A stretch of DNA of 43,327 bases from assembly GCA_947487055.1 (NCBI GenBank), contig CANKVN010000007.1, positions 1-43,327 of the forward strand, written 5' to 3'. The notes beneath the pieces were generated by a model. The model made no database searches and was not told where the DNA came from. It saw nothing but the letters and a program-made list of their open reading frames with translations. Below are positions 19,426-27,719 of the stretch, piece by piece. This stretch comes from Flavobacteriales bacterium (GTDB taxonomy: Bacteria; Bacteroidota; Bacteroidia; NS11-12g; UBA955). Each line of letters starts with the position of its first letter. Position 1 is the stretch's first letter. Both the position numbers and the translations under genes were made by a program.

Positions 19426-19734
19426 TTAACAGGGGAGAACAGGTGGGGCTTTGTTCTGAAAATAGACCGGTGCGGAAATTACATCCCGGCAAAGCCTAAT
19501 GGTTTTAATTTTGGTCGAAAACGGTGTTTTGAAAAGGAAAGTAGTGGCCTCGAAAGGTTCTGCAATCAGGGCTTCATGGTCACATACAGAGCAATGTGCT
19601 TTGTATGTGGCTTCTGTGTGAACAACATTAAATTCTTCGCCGGAATGACAATCGTGCAGCCATGATTTAGGAATTTGTACCAGTGTGGCACAAATCAATA
19701 AGACCAGGGCAATATACCGACGAAGTTTAGGCAT
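19426..19734 (-). CDS. Small secreted/membrane-anchored His/Cys-rich hypothetical protein
   Basis: N-terminal TM/signal, then WLHDCHSGEE...THCSVCDH-like metal-ligand cluster (actual: HTEATYKAHCSVCDH). Confidence 0.7.
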   Translation of the reverse strand: MPKLRRYIALVLLICATLVQIPKSWLHDCHSGEEFNVVHTEATYKAHCSVCDHEALIAEPFEATTFLFKTPFSTKIKTIRLCRDVISAPVYFQNKAPPVLPC

Positions 19735-20060
19735 TAAGCCAGCGCTTGCAACATGTTTGTCATTTCCCGCAGTTCATCGCGGTTGTAGGTGTTTTCAGAC
19801 TTGATGGCCAGAGAAATAAGATACAGGAAATTTTCCTGCGTGCTTTCTTCATCTTCCAGGTAGGCCAACTCAAAGCCTTCGTTGGCTTCAAGGTGCTGCC
19901 AGCACAAGCGCAGGGCCCTTGTCAACAATGGATCCTCTTCTTTGAGGGCAAATTCGCGGGCTTCTTGCAATAAGGGAATTAATTTATCGGTCTTAATCCC
20001 ATCTTTTTCAACCAGCTTCTGGATTTTTTCCAGGACATTATTGGCTTCCGGTGTACGCAT
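19734..20060 (-). CDS. Conserved hypothetical helical protein
   Basis: 108-aa ORF, ATG, acidic helical composition; co-oriented and overlapping the downstream gene by one base. Confidence 0.7.
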   Translation of the reverse strand: MRTPEANNVLEKIQKLVEKDGIKTDKLIPLLQEAREFALKEEDPLLTRALRLCWQHLEANEGFELAYLEDEESTQENFLYLISLAIKSENTYNRDELREMTNMLQALA

Positions 20061-20109
20061 GTTTTCTAAAGTAAATGAACCGCAAATATAACCATTCGGT
20101 CCGAAATAT

Positions 20110-21009
20110 TTACCGCGCTTTGCCGATTAGGCTCATCCTCAATCTGTATTTGCCGCTCACCAGCCAAACACCGATGATAATCATGAGTGCATATATGGCT
20201 TTTTCAACGGTCATGCTGTCCCGGCCCAGCAAAACCGCAATGAACGACGCCAGTAGCGGTTGAAGGTAAATATAAACCCCTACCAGTGAGGCATTTGCGT
20301 TCTTTATGCCATAGGTGTTGAGCAGGTAAACCAAAAAACTTGTAAAAAACAGCACATACCCAATTTTTAGCCAGATATCCGACGGAATGAGGTGCCAGTT
20401 GGTATGTAAAAGCGGAAGGGCTCCCAAAGGGGCAATGTATAAAATGCCCATCCCAAACATGACGCGGTTTACCGTAATGGCGTGGTATTTATTGGCCAGC
20501 CGTTTGGCAAGCACCAGGTAAACAGCATAGAATAACGCGTTCACCGCTACCCATAAATCTCCTTCCAGCGTTTCTGCGTTAAATTGTGCGCCTTTTCCCC
20601 ACATCAGGAGCATAGCCCCTAGCGCCCCAATGCTTATGCCTGCTACCATATTGATTGATGGTTTTTTTCGCTGAACAGCATGTTCGATGATGGCAACAAA
20701 TAAGGGCGTAACCAGCATCAGCACCGCTCCGTTTATGGGTTTGGTCATGCTCAATCCTTTGAAAAACATGAACATATTGGCGGCAGTACCAAAAAAAGCG
20801 CATACCATAAACCTTACCAGATCGGCTTTCCAGTCTATAGGCTTGTCTTTGATGAACAGTGAGCAAAGGTTAAACAACAGGCAGGCTGTTAAAATCCTTA
20901 ACCATACAAAGGCCTCGGGAGTAATATATCCCGGCATGATTTGCCCGGCCCATGAAAACAGGATGGCATACAACAAGGATACAAGAAACAATGCCGCGTG
21001 AACTTTCAA
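20110..21009 (-). CDS. DMT superfamily (EamA) transporter
   Basis: About ten hydrophobic helices with two EamA-like halves; LGAMLLMWGKG and LQPLLASFIAVLLGRD. Confidence 0.9.
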   Translation of the reverse strand: MKVHAALFLVSLLYAILFSWAGQIMPGYITPEAFVWLRILTACLLFNLCSLFIKDKPIDWKADLVRFMVCAFFGTAANMFMFFKGLSMTKPINGAVLMLVTPLFVAIIEHAVQRKKPSINMVAGISIGALGAMLLMWGKGAQFNAETLEGDLWVAVNALFYAVYLVLAKRLANKYHAITVNRVMFGMGILYIAPLGALPLLHTNWHLIPSDIWLKIGYVLFFTSFLVYLLNTYGIKNANASLVGVYIYLQPLLASFIAVLLGRDSMTVEKAIYALMIIIGVWLVSGKYRLRMSLIGKAR

Positions 21010-21749
21010 CTCCAGCCTTTCTTGCGTTTGATGCTTTCGTAGGCCTTCTGAACAGCCAAAAACTTTTCTTCGGCAGCTTTCTTTTCCTTTTCACTTAAGC
21101 CCAGTAACCGGTCAGGATGAAATCGCATGGCCATTTTTCGGTGCGCTTTTTTCACATCTTCTTCACCCGCATCCGGGCTCACATCCAATATTTTATATTC
21201 AGAGTCCGGTGTGGTGACAAACATTGCCCGCAAAGCGAGGAAATCCGGCGTTGTGATGGCCATTTGCGTTGCGATAAATTGGAGCATCTGCAGTTCCGAT
21301 GGGTTTATTTCGGAGTCGGCCCTGGAAATCCTGAACAATACATGCAGCAATTCCAGCCGTTGGCTATAAGCCATGGCGCCGCGGATATGCCTGCATACAT
21401 AGGAAACGTCCTGCTTCTCTTTTAGCATTTCCCGCAAAACCAGGAGCAAATCACTTGCACGCTGCTCGCCGTAGGTTCTCACCAGCATGCGTTTCACCAG
21501 TTCCAGCTCGCTGCGCATGGCAGAGCCATCTGCATTCATGATGGCGGCAATCAGCACCAGCAAGTGGTGCGAAAAATCTGTGTTTGTTTGCCTATGGTAG
21601 CCTTCCGTGTTGTCTGCATCCGAACTTTTGGGCTGATCGCTACCCATGTATTCGATGTACATTCCAATTAAAAAACCAATCAATGCGCCAAAAGGACCGG
21701 CAGTAATCAGTCCAATAACAGCTCCAATAATGGCTATGGTAATTTTCAA
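21006..21749 (-). CDS. TerB-like / J-domain protein (DjlA-like)
   Basis: Gly-rich N-terminal TM, TerB-like helices, C-terminal J domain YKILDVSPDAGEEDVKKAHRKMAMRFHPDR with HPD. Confidence 0.9.
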   Translation of the reverse strand: MKITIAIIGAVIGLITAGPFGALIGFLIGMYIEYMGSDQPKSSDADNTEGYHRQTNTDFSHHLLVLIAAIMNADGSAMRSELELVKRMLVRTYGEQRASDLLLVLREMLKEKQDVSYVCRHIRGAMAYSQRLELLHVLFRISRADSEINPSELQMLQFIATQMAITTPDFLALRAMFVTTPDSEYKILDVSPDAGEEDVKKAHRKMAMRFHPDRLLGLSEKEKKAAEEKFLAVQKAYESIKRKKGWS

Positions 21750-21761
21750 AGGAAAAAGGAA

Positions 21762-22811
21762 TTATTTAGCGGGGTCCGCTGTTTTAACAAAATCCCCAAG
21801 GGTTTTCATCCTGCTCTTCATAACGGCCCCCTGCACAATCCAAAGTTCAGGCTTTCCGGATATCTGCAACCAGTAGGTTTCTGTTTCAAAATCAGGAATA
21901 CTGCCATCCCGCAGCTGTTGGGCATAGCTTTCGCCGCTGATTTGCATGCGGTAAAGTTTTATTTCCTTTTTGATACCCTTGCTGTCGGTAATGGAAAGGA
22001 TGAAAAATGGACCTTGTTTCAAAACACTGTCACGCAGTGCAGGTTTTTTGTTGATGCCTGCAGTTTCGCCATATTCGCGGGCCACATTCTGAAAGCGCTC
22101 CAAAAAAGAAAGCAGGCGTGTCTGATTCACTTCGGGCAATTTTTTGCCGGTATGGTTGGTCAGGTAAACCCCGTCAGCATTCTGCTCTATCATAAAACCC
22201 TCCTGCGGTGCAGCCGGCCAGGTTGCTTTCAGTGTTTTAATTTGTTCGGCAGTGAAATCCAGAACCACAGGGGAGCGCCATGCATCAAAATCCAGGGTGA
22301 AATAAGGTGTTAAATAGCCCTTGAATCCGGCAATTTCAATGATTGCAGGCCTTTCCATTTCGGGGTTGTACATATACGTAGCCTCCTGGTTTGGGGTGGG
22401 GTTGCCAACATAAATGGTATTGATTTCTTTATTGCCTTCATAGAAAACAGCTTTTATGCCATTCAAAGCAATCTCGCGGGTCACGGGCTCTTTCTCTGCC
22501 TCAGACACAGGGGTTTTAATGGTTGATTTTTTCATCACCCAAAAAAGCAGCTCGCGAATGCTGTGGGTGTCGGCAGGTTCATTCAGCCTGTCGTTTTTAA
22601 CAAACCACTGCCCTGATTTTTCCCTATATATAATAAGGTATGGTAATTTAGGATTGTTGGGGGCAAGCAATATTTTATCAATGGCCTGCGGGTTTTCCAG
22701 GCGGAACAGTTCATGACTTTCGGTGCCTGTTTTGTTCAGGTTTTTCCGTAACAAGAAAAATACAGCAACAAGTACCAACAAACTGACGGTGGCAATAAGG
22801 ATTCTTTTCAT
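21762..22811 (-). CDS. DUF4340 domain-containing protein
   Basis: MKRILIATVSLLVLVAVFFLLRK TM, then a FFVKNDRLNEPADTHSIRELL-like DUF4340 pattern; ATG at 22811 preceded by TACCTTTG. Confidence 0.8.
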   Translation of the reverse strand: MKRILIATVSLLVLVAVFFLLRKNLNKTGTESHELFRLENPQAIDKILLAPNNPKLPYLIIYREKSGQWFVKNDRLNEPADTHSIRELLFWVMKKSTIKTPVSEAEKEPVTREIALNGIKAVFYEGNKEINTIYVGNPTPNQEATYMYNPEMERPAIIEIAGFKGYLTPYFTLDFDAWRSPVVLDFTAEQIKTLKATWPAAPQEGFMIEQNADGVYLTNHTGKKLPEVNQTRLLSFLERFQNVAREYGETAGINKKPALRDSVLKQGPFFILSITDSKGIKKEIKLYRMQISGESYAQQLRDGSIPDFETETYWLQISGKPELWIVQGAVMKSRMKTLGDFVKTADPAK

Positions 22812-22914
22812 GAAGAATGCAAAGGTAAATACCAAAAGGATAGGGAAGGACAATTGTGAAAAAAGTTGACGAAGCGATGTTCATTTGAACCATTAAAAAA
22901 AATGCAGGGAATGT

Positions 22915-22945
22915 TTTGTTAAATCAAACAAAAGGGCTATTTTTG
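22915..22945 (+). promoter_or_regulatory. Predicted Bacteroidota promoter for tRNA-tuf operon
   Basis: TTTG (22915-22918), 19-nt spacer, TATTTTTG (22938-22945), matching TTTG-N19-TAnnTTTG. Confidence 0.8.
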
Positions 22946-22991
22946 CAGTCCTTTTTACGGCCCATGCCCATGGAGCCGCGTTCTTTAACAT

Positions 22992-23064
<73 letters not shown>

Positions 23065-23089
23065 CCGTGCATTTGAAATGCGAAAACAA

Positions 23090-23175
23090 GGGGAAATACC
23101 AGAGCGGCCAAATGGGGCAGACTGTAAATCTGCTGTCTTACGACTTCGGAGGTTCGAATCCTTCTTTCCCCACCA
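23090..23175 (+). tRNA. tRNA-Tyr (GTA), class II, CCA encoded
   Basis: GGGGAAA/TTTCCCC acceptor, CTGTAAA loop, long variable arm, CCA at 23173-23175. Confidence 0.97.
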
Positions 23176-23191
23176 CTTTTTCAAATGCAAT

Positions 23192-23264
23192 GCGGGAGTA
23201 GCTCAGTTGGTAGAGCGACAGCCTTCCAAGCTGTAGGTCGCGAGTTCGAGCCTCGTCTCCCGCT
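23192..23264 (+). tRNA. tRNA-Gly (TCC)
   Basis: GCGGGAG/CTCCCGC acceptor; ACAGC-CTTCCAA-GCTGT anticodon arm. Confidence 0.97.
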
Positions 23265-23347
23265 CAATTAGGAGCGACACGGTTAGCCGTGAAGTTCCAA
23301 AATCGGGGTTTCTCCGGAAATTCCAGGTACTGCAAAGTGCCAAACAA

Positions 23348-23422
<75 letters not shown>

Positions 23423-23458
23423 TAAACAGGACAGACAAACTTTAAATATAAAAAAAAC

Positions 23459-24643
23459 ATGGCAAAAGAAACATTTGACCGCTCCAAACCTCACGTAAAC
23501 ATTGGTACAATCGGTCACGTAGATCACGGTAAAACAACCCTTACCGCTGCGATCACCACAGTACTGGCTGATGCCGGTCTTTCAGAGAAAAGGTCTTTCG
23601 ATTCGATCGACTCTGCTCCTGAAGAAAAAGAACGCGGTATTACCATTAACACCGCACACGTAGAATACCAGACTGGCAACCGCCACTATGCGCACGTTGA
23701 CTGTCCAGGTCACGCTGACTATGTTAAAAACATGGTAACAGGTGCTGCACAGATGGACGGCGCTATCTTGGTAGTAGCTTCTACAGACGGCCCTATGCCA
23801 CAGACCCGCGAGCACATCCTGCTTGCCCGTCAGGTTGGTGTTCCCCGTTTGGTGGTATTCATGAACAAAGTTGACATGGTTGACGACGAAGAACTGCTTG
23901 ACCTGGTTGAGCTTGAAATTCGCGACCTGTTGAAATTCTATGAATTCGACGCAGACAATACCCCAATCATCCGTGGCTCAGCTTTGGGTGGTTTGAATGG
24001 CGATGCCAAATGGGTAGCTACCATCCGCGAACTGATGGATGCAGTTGACACTTGGATTCCTGTTCCTCCACGTTTGGTTGACCAGCCTTTCCTTATGCCT
24101 GTAGAAGACGTATTCTCGATCACTGGTCGTGGTACTGTTGCTACCGGTCGTATTGAGCGTGGTGTAATCAACGTTGGTCAGTCTGTAGATATCATCGGTT
24201 TCGGTGCCCACATGACCTCTACCTGCACAGGTGTGGAAATGTTCCGCAAACTGTTGGATCGCGGTGAAGCTGGTGACAACGCCGGTATCCTGCTGCGTGG
24301 TATCGAGAAAACCGATATCCGCCGTGGTATGGTTATCTGTGCTCCTAAGTCAGTTTCTCCCCACAGGAAGTTCAAAGCTGAGATTTATGTACTGAGCAAA
24401 GAAGAAGGTGGTCGTCATACCCCATTCTTCAACAAGTACCGTCCTCAGTTCTACTTCCGTACAACGGACGTAACTGGTGAAATTATGTTGGCTGAAGGAA
24501 CTGAAATGGTTATGCCTGGTGATAACATTTCTATCAACGTTGAGCTGATTCAGCCAATCGCGATGGAAAAAGGTCTTCGCTTCGCTATCCGTGAAGGTGG
24601 CCGTACCGTAGGTGCTGGTCAGGTTACTGAAATCATCGAATAA
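23459..24643 (+). CDS. tuf: Elongation factor Tu
   Basis: [32 protein letters not shown], full-length EF-Tu. Confidence 0.99.
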   Translation: MAKETFDRSKPHVNIGTIGHVDHGKTTLTAAITTVLADAGLSEKRSFDSIDSAPEEKERGITINTAHVEYQTGNRHYAHVDCPGHADYVKNMVTGAAQMDGAILVVASTDGPMPQTREHILLARQVGVPRLVVFMNKVDMVDDEELLDLVELEIRDLLKFYEFDADNTPIIRGSALGGLNGDAKWVATIRELMDAVDTWIPVPPRLVDQPFLMPVEDVFSITGRGTVATGRIERGVINVGQSVDIIGFGAHMTSTCTGVEMFRKLLDRGEAGDNAGILLRGIEKTDIRRGMVICAPKSVSPHRKFKAEIYVLSKEEGGRHTPFFNKYRPQFYFRTTDVTGEIMLAEGTEMVMPGDNISINVELIQPIAMEKGLRFAIREGGRTVGAGQVTEIIE

Positions 24644-24656
24644 TTTTTGACCATAA

Positions 24657-24678
24657 GGAAGGCGGCTTGCCGCCTTCC
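24657..24678 (+). terminator. Hairpin downstream of tuf (processing site or weak terminator)
   Basis: GGAAGGCGG-CTTG-CCGCCTTCC, 9-bp stem, no strong T tract. Confidence 0.5.
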
Positions 24679-24683
24679 GTTAT

Positions 24684-24754
24684 ACGGGCATAGTTCAATG
24701 GTAGAATAGAGGTCTCCAAAACCTTTGATCTGGGTTCGAATCCTAGTGCCCGTG
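24684..24754 (+). tRNA. tRNA-Trp (CCA)
   Basis: ACGGGCA/TGCCCGT acceptor; AGGT-CTCCAAA-ACCT anticodon arm; GGTTCGAATCC T arm. Confidence 0.96.
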
Positions 24755-24769
24755 CTAAATAGAAGCGCA

Positions 24770-24964
24770 ATGTTTGAAAGAATAGGAAATTACTTCCGCG
24801 AAACCCGCGATGAACTCCTGAATAAGGTTTCATGGCCCTCGTGGAACGAACTTACGGAAAGCACCAGTATTGTACTGGTGGCCTCTGTCCTTTTTGCCCT
24901 GATCATCTGGTTGATGGATCAGGGATTGGGATATTCATTGGCTACGTTTTATAAATTATTTTAA
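24770..24964 (+). CDS. secE: Preprotein translocase subunit SecE
   Basis: MFERIGNYFRETRDELLNKVSWPSWNELTESTSIV with a single TM; genomic context. Confidence 0.95.
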   Translation: MFERIGNYFRETRDELLNKVSWPSWNELTESTSIVLVASVLFALIIWLMDQGLGYSLATFYKLF

Positions 24965-24970
24965 CCCGCA

Positions 24971-25522
24971 ATGACTGCTGTTGAAGAGAAGCACAAATGG
25001 TATGTTGTACGCGCCATCACCGGACAAGAAAAGAAGGTGAAGCACAACATCGAGGTGGAGCTGGAAAGAGCCCGCAAGCAGTCCTATGTGCCCGAAATTT
25101 TAATCCCTACAGAAAAGGTTTACCAAATTAAAAATGGTAAAAAAATAGCCAAAGAACGCAACGCTTTCCCAGGCTATATCCTTGTAAACGCCGATTTCTC
25201 TGATCCGGAAGTTATTCCGTTGATTAAAACAGTTTCCGGTGTTGTAGGTTTTCTGGGTAGTAAAGATACCCCGGTTGCTCTTCGACCAAGTGAATTGAGC
25301 CGCATTCTGGGAACCGCAGACGAATTAAGCGAATCTGCAGCAACATCAGAAGAACACTATATGGTGGGTGAAGCAGTTAAGGTAATCGATGGACCATTCA
25401 ATGACTTTGATGGTGTTATCGAGGAGATTAACGACGAGAAGAAAAAGCTTAAGGTGATGGTGAAGATCTTTGGTCGACGCACCCCACTAGAGCTAAACTA
25501 TAATCAAGTACAGAAATTGTAA
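24971..25522 (+). CDS. nusG: Transcription termination/antitermination protein NusG
   Basis: [50 protein letters not shown] domain. Confidence 0.97.
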   Translation: MTAVEEKHKWYVVRAITGQEKKVKHNIEVELERARKQSYVPEILIPTEKVYQIKNGKKIAKERNAFPGYILVNADFSDPEVIPLIKTVSGVVGFLGSKDTPVALRPSELSRILGTADELSESAATSEEHYMVGEAVKVIDGPFNDFDGVIEEINDEKKKLKVMVKIFGRRTPLELNYNQVQKL

Positions 25523-25527
25523 CAGTA

Positions 25528-25965
25528 ATGGCAAAACAAATATCAGGCTTTGTAAAACTCCAAGTTAAAGGCGGTCAGGCCAATCCTGCCCCTCCCATTG
25601 GTCCGGCTCTCGGTTCCAAAGGGGTAAACATTATGGATTTTTGCAAGCAATTCAACGCGCGCACTCAAGAAAAAATGGGGAAGATTCTCCCTGTGGTTAT
25701 CACCGTTTATGCAGACAAATCTTTTGATTTTATTATCAAAACCCCTCCAGTTGCAGTTCAGTTGTTAGAAGCAACAAAACTTCAGCATGGATCTGCAGAA
25801 CCTAACCGTAAGAAAGTTGGTTCAGTAAACTGGGATCAAGTGAAAACCATTGCATCAGAAAAAATGCCCGACCTAAACTGCTTCACTGTAGAGTCAGCCA
25901 TGAAACTGGTTGCTGGTACTGCACGCAGCATGGGTATCACCATTTCCGGCGATGCGCCCTTCTAA
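25528..25965 (+). CDS. rplK: 50S ribosomal protein L11
   Basis: [29 protein letters not shown]. Confidence 0.99.
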   Translation: MAKQISGFVKLQVKGGQANPAPPIGPALGSKGVNIMDFCKQFNARTQEKMGKILPVVITVYADKSFDFIIKTPPVAVQLLEATKLQHGSAEPNRKKVGSVNWDQVKTIASEKMPDLNCFTVESAMKLVAGTARSMGITISGDAPF

Positions 25966-25987
25966 TCCTCATTAAAGAAGAAAAAAA

Positions 25988-26683
25988 ATGAAAGTTGGTA
26001 AAAAAAGAAAAGAAGCGTTAAGCATGTTTGACAACACCAAGTCATACAACCTCAAAGAGGCGTGCGAGATTTTGAAGAAAATTTCAAACACCAAATTTGA
26101 TTCCTCAGTAGATATTGATGTGCGCCTGGGAGTAGATCCAAGGCAGGCCAATCAAATGGTGCGTGGTGTTGCCTCTTTGCCTCATGGCTTGGGTAAAACC
26201 GTTCGCGTTTTGGTGTTGTGCACTCCTGATAAAGAGCAAGAAGCTAAAGATGCAGGTGCTGACCACGTAGGTTTGGACGATTATATCGAAAAAATCTCAG
26301 GCGGATGGACCGATATCGATATCATTATCGCTGTTCCAAGCGTTATGGCTAAATTGGGTCGTTTGGGTAAAGTATTGGGTCCTAGAAACCTGATGCCTAA
26401 TCCTAAGAGCGGTACCGTAACCATGGAAGTTGGAAAAGCAGTAACTGAAGTTAAAGCAGGTAAAATCGACTTTAAAGTTGATAAAACCGGAATCATCCAC
26501 ACTTCTGTAGGTAAGGTGTCTTTCGAAGCTGATAAGCTGAGCGAAAACGCACTGGAACTGGTGCAGGTTTTAAACAAACTGAAACCTTCTGCAGCAAAAG
26601 GAACGTACTTCAAGAGTATTTATATGAGCAGCACCATGAGCCCCGGAGTTGCCATTGATGTTAAATCTATTCCAGGACTCTGA
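25988..26683 (+). CDS. rplA: 50S ribosomal protein L1
   Basis: [49 protein letters not shown]. Confidence 0.99.
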   Translation: MKVGKKRKEALSMFDNTKSYNLKEACEILKKISNTKFDSSVDIDVRLGVDPRQANQMVRGVASLPHGLGKTVRVLVLCTPDKEQEAKDAGADHVGLDDYIEKISGGWTDIDIIIAVPSVMAKLGRLGKVLGPRNLMPNPKSGTVTMEVGKAVTEVKAGKIDFKVDKTGIIHTSVGKVSFEADKLSENALELVQVLNKLKPSAAKGTYFKSIYMSSTMSPGVAIDVKSIPGL

Positions 26684-26685
26684 TC

Positions 26686-27210
26686 ATGAACAAACAAGAA
26701 AAACATGAAGTAGTTGCCGAATTAACGGAAACCTTCAAAAACAATAATGTGGTTTATTTGGCTGATACCACCGGGTTGAGCGCCAATGCAACCAATGCTT
26801 TCCGCAGGATGTTATTCAACAGCGGTGTTAGCATGAGGATGGCCAAAAATACCTTGATCAACATCGCTATGGAAAATAGTGGTAAAGATTTCGGTGATTT
26901 GAAAAATGTGCTTTCAGGTACCACCTGTGTGATGGTTTCTGAAAACCTTAAGGCACCTGCAAAAGCCATCAAAACTTTCCGCGACAAAGCACAATTGCCT
27001 GTATTGAAAGGTGCTTGGTTGGACAACAACGTATTTGTTGGCGACGCCACCCTTGAAGATATCATCAACCTGAAATCTAAGGAAGAACTTATTGGTGATG
27101 TAATAGCAATGTTGCAAACACCTGCACGCAATGTTATCAGCGCACTGCAAAGCAATGCCGGCCACAAAATTGCTGGTTTGGTAAAAGCTGTATCTGAATC
27201 TAAATCGTAA
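26686..27210 (+). CDS. rplJ: 50S ribosomal protein L10
   Basis: L10 family sequence and operon position between L1 and L7/L12. Confidence 0.97.
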   Translation: MNKQEKHEVVAELTETFKNNNVVYLADTTGLSANATNAFRRMLFNSGVSMRMAKNTLINIAMENSGKDFGDLKNVLSGTTCVMVSENLKAPAKAIKTFRDKAQLPVLKGAWLDNNVFVGDATLEDIINLKSKEELIGDVIAMLQTPARNVISALQSNAGHKIAGLVKAVSESKS

Positions 27211-27242
27211 TTAATTAAAAAAACTCAAAAAACAATAAAACA

Positions 27243-27620
27243 ATGGTAGATCTGAAAGAATTCGCGAATCAGTTGGTAAATCTCACTGTAAAAGAGGTAA
27301 ATGAGCTTGCTCAAATCCTAAAAGAAGAGCACGGTATTGAGCCTGCAGCTGCTGCAGTAGCTATTGCTGCTCCTGCTGGAGGTGGCGCTGCTGCTGCTGC
27401 CGAGGAAAAGACCGAGTTTGACGTTATCCTCGCCAATGCAGGTCCTAATAAGTTGAATGTGGTTAAAATCGTTAAAGATTTGACCGGACTCGGCTTGAAA
27501 GAAGCAAAAGATCTAGTAGACGCCGCTCCTAAAGCTGTAAAAGAAAAGGTTTCTAAAGCAGAAGCCGAAGATCTTGCAGCTAAACTCAAAGAAGCAGGCG
27601 CTGAAGTTGAGGTCAAGTAA
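27243..27620 (+). CDS. rplL: 50S ribosomal protein L7/L12
   Basis: Ala/Gly hinge and [33 protein letters not shown]-terminal domain. Confidence 0.99.
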   Translation: MVDLKEFANQLVNLTVKEVNELAQILKEEHGIEPAAAAVAIAAPAGGGAAAAAEEKTEFDVILANAGPNKLNVVKIVKDLTGLGLKEAKDLVDAAPKAVKEKVSKAEAEDLAAKLKEAGAEVEVK

Positions 27621-27644
27621 TTTCCAACAAACCCAACCCCAAAC

Positions 27645-27665
27645 GGCCCCGGATTTCCGCGGGCC
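27645..27665 (+). terminator. GC-rich hairpin in rplL-rpoB spacer (candidate attenuator)
   Basis: GGCCC-CGG-ATTT-CCG-c-GGGCC followed by TTTT, then non-T sequence. Confidence 0.55.
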
Positions 27666-27719
27666 TTTTGGGCGTTTATTGAGTTAACCGTCCTTTGTCC
27701 TATCTAAAAAAACAAAAAA

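Noticed and set aside
24633-24833. 66-aa minus-strand ORF (ARALGFEPRSKVLETSILPLNYA)
   Set aside because: Antisense of tRNA-Trp and flanks; spurious
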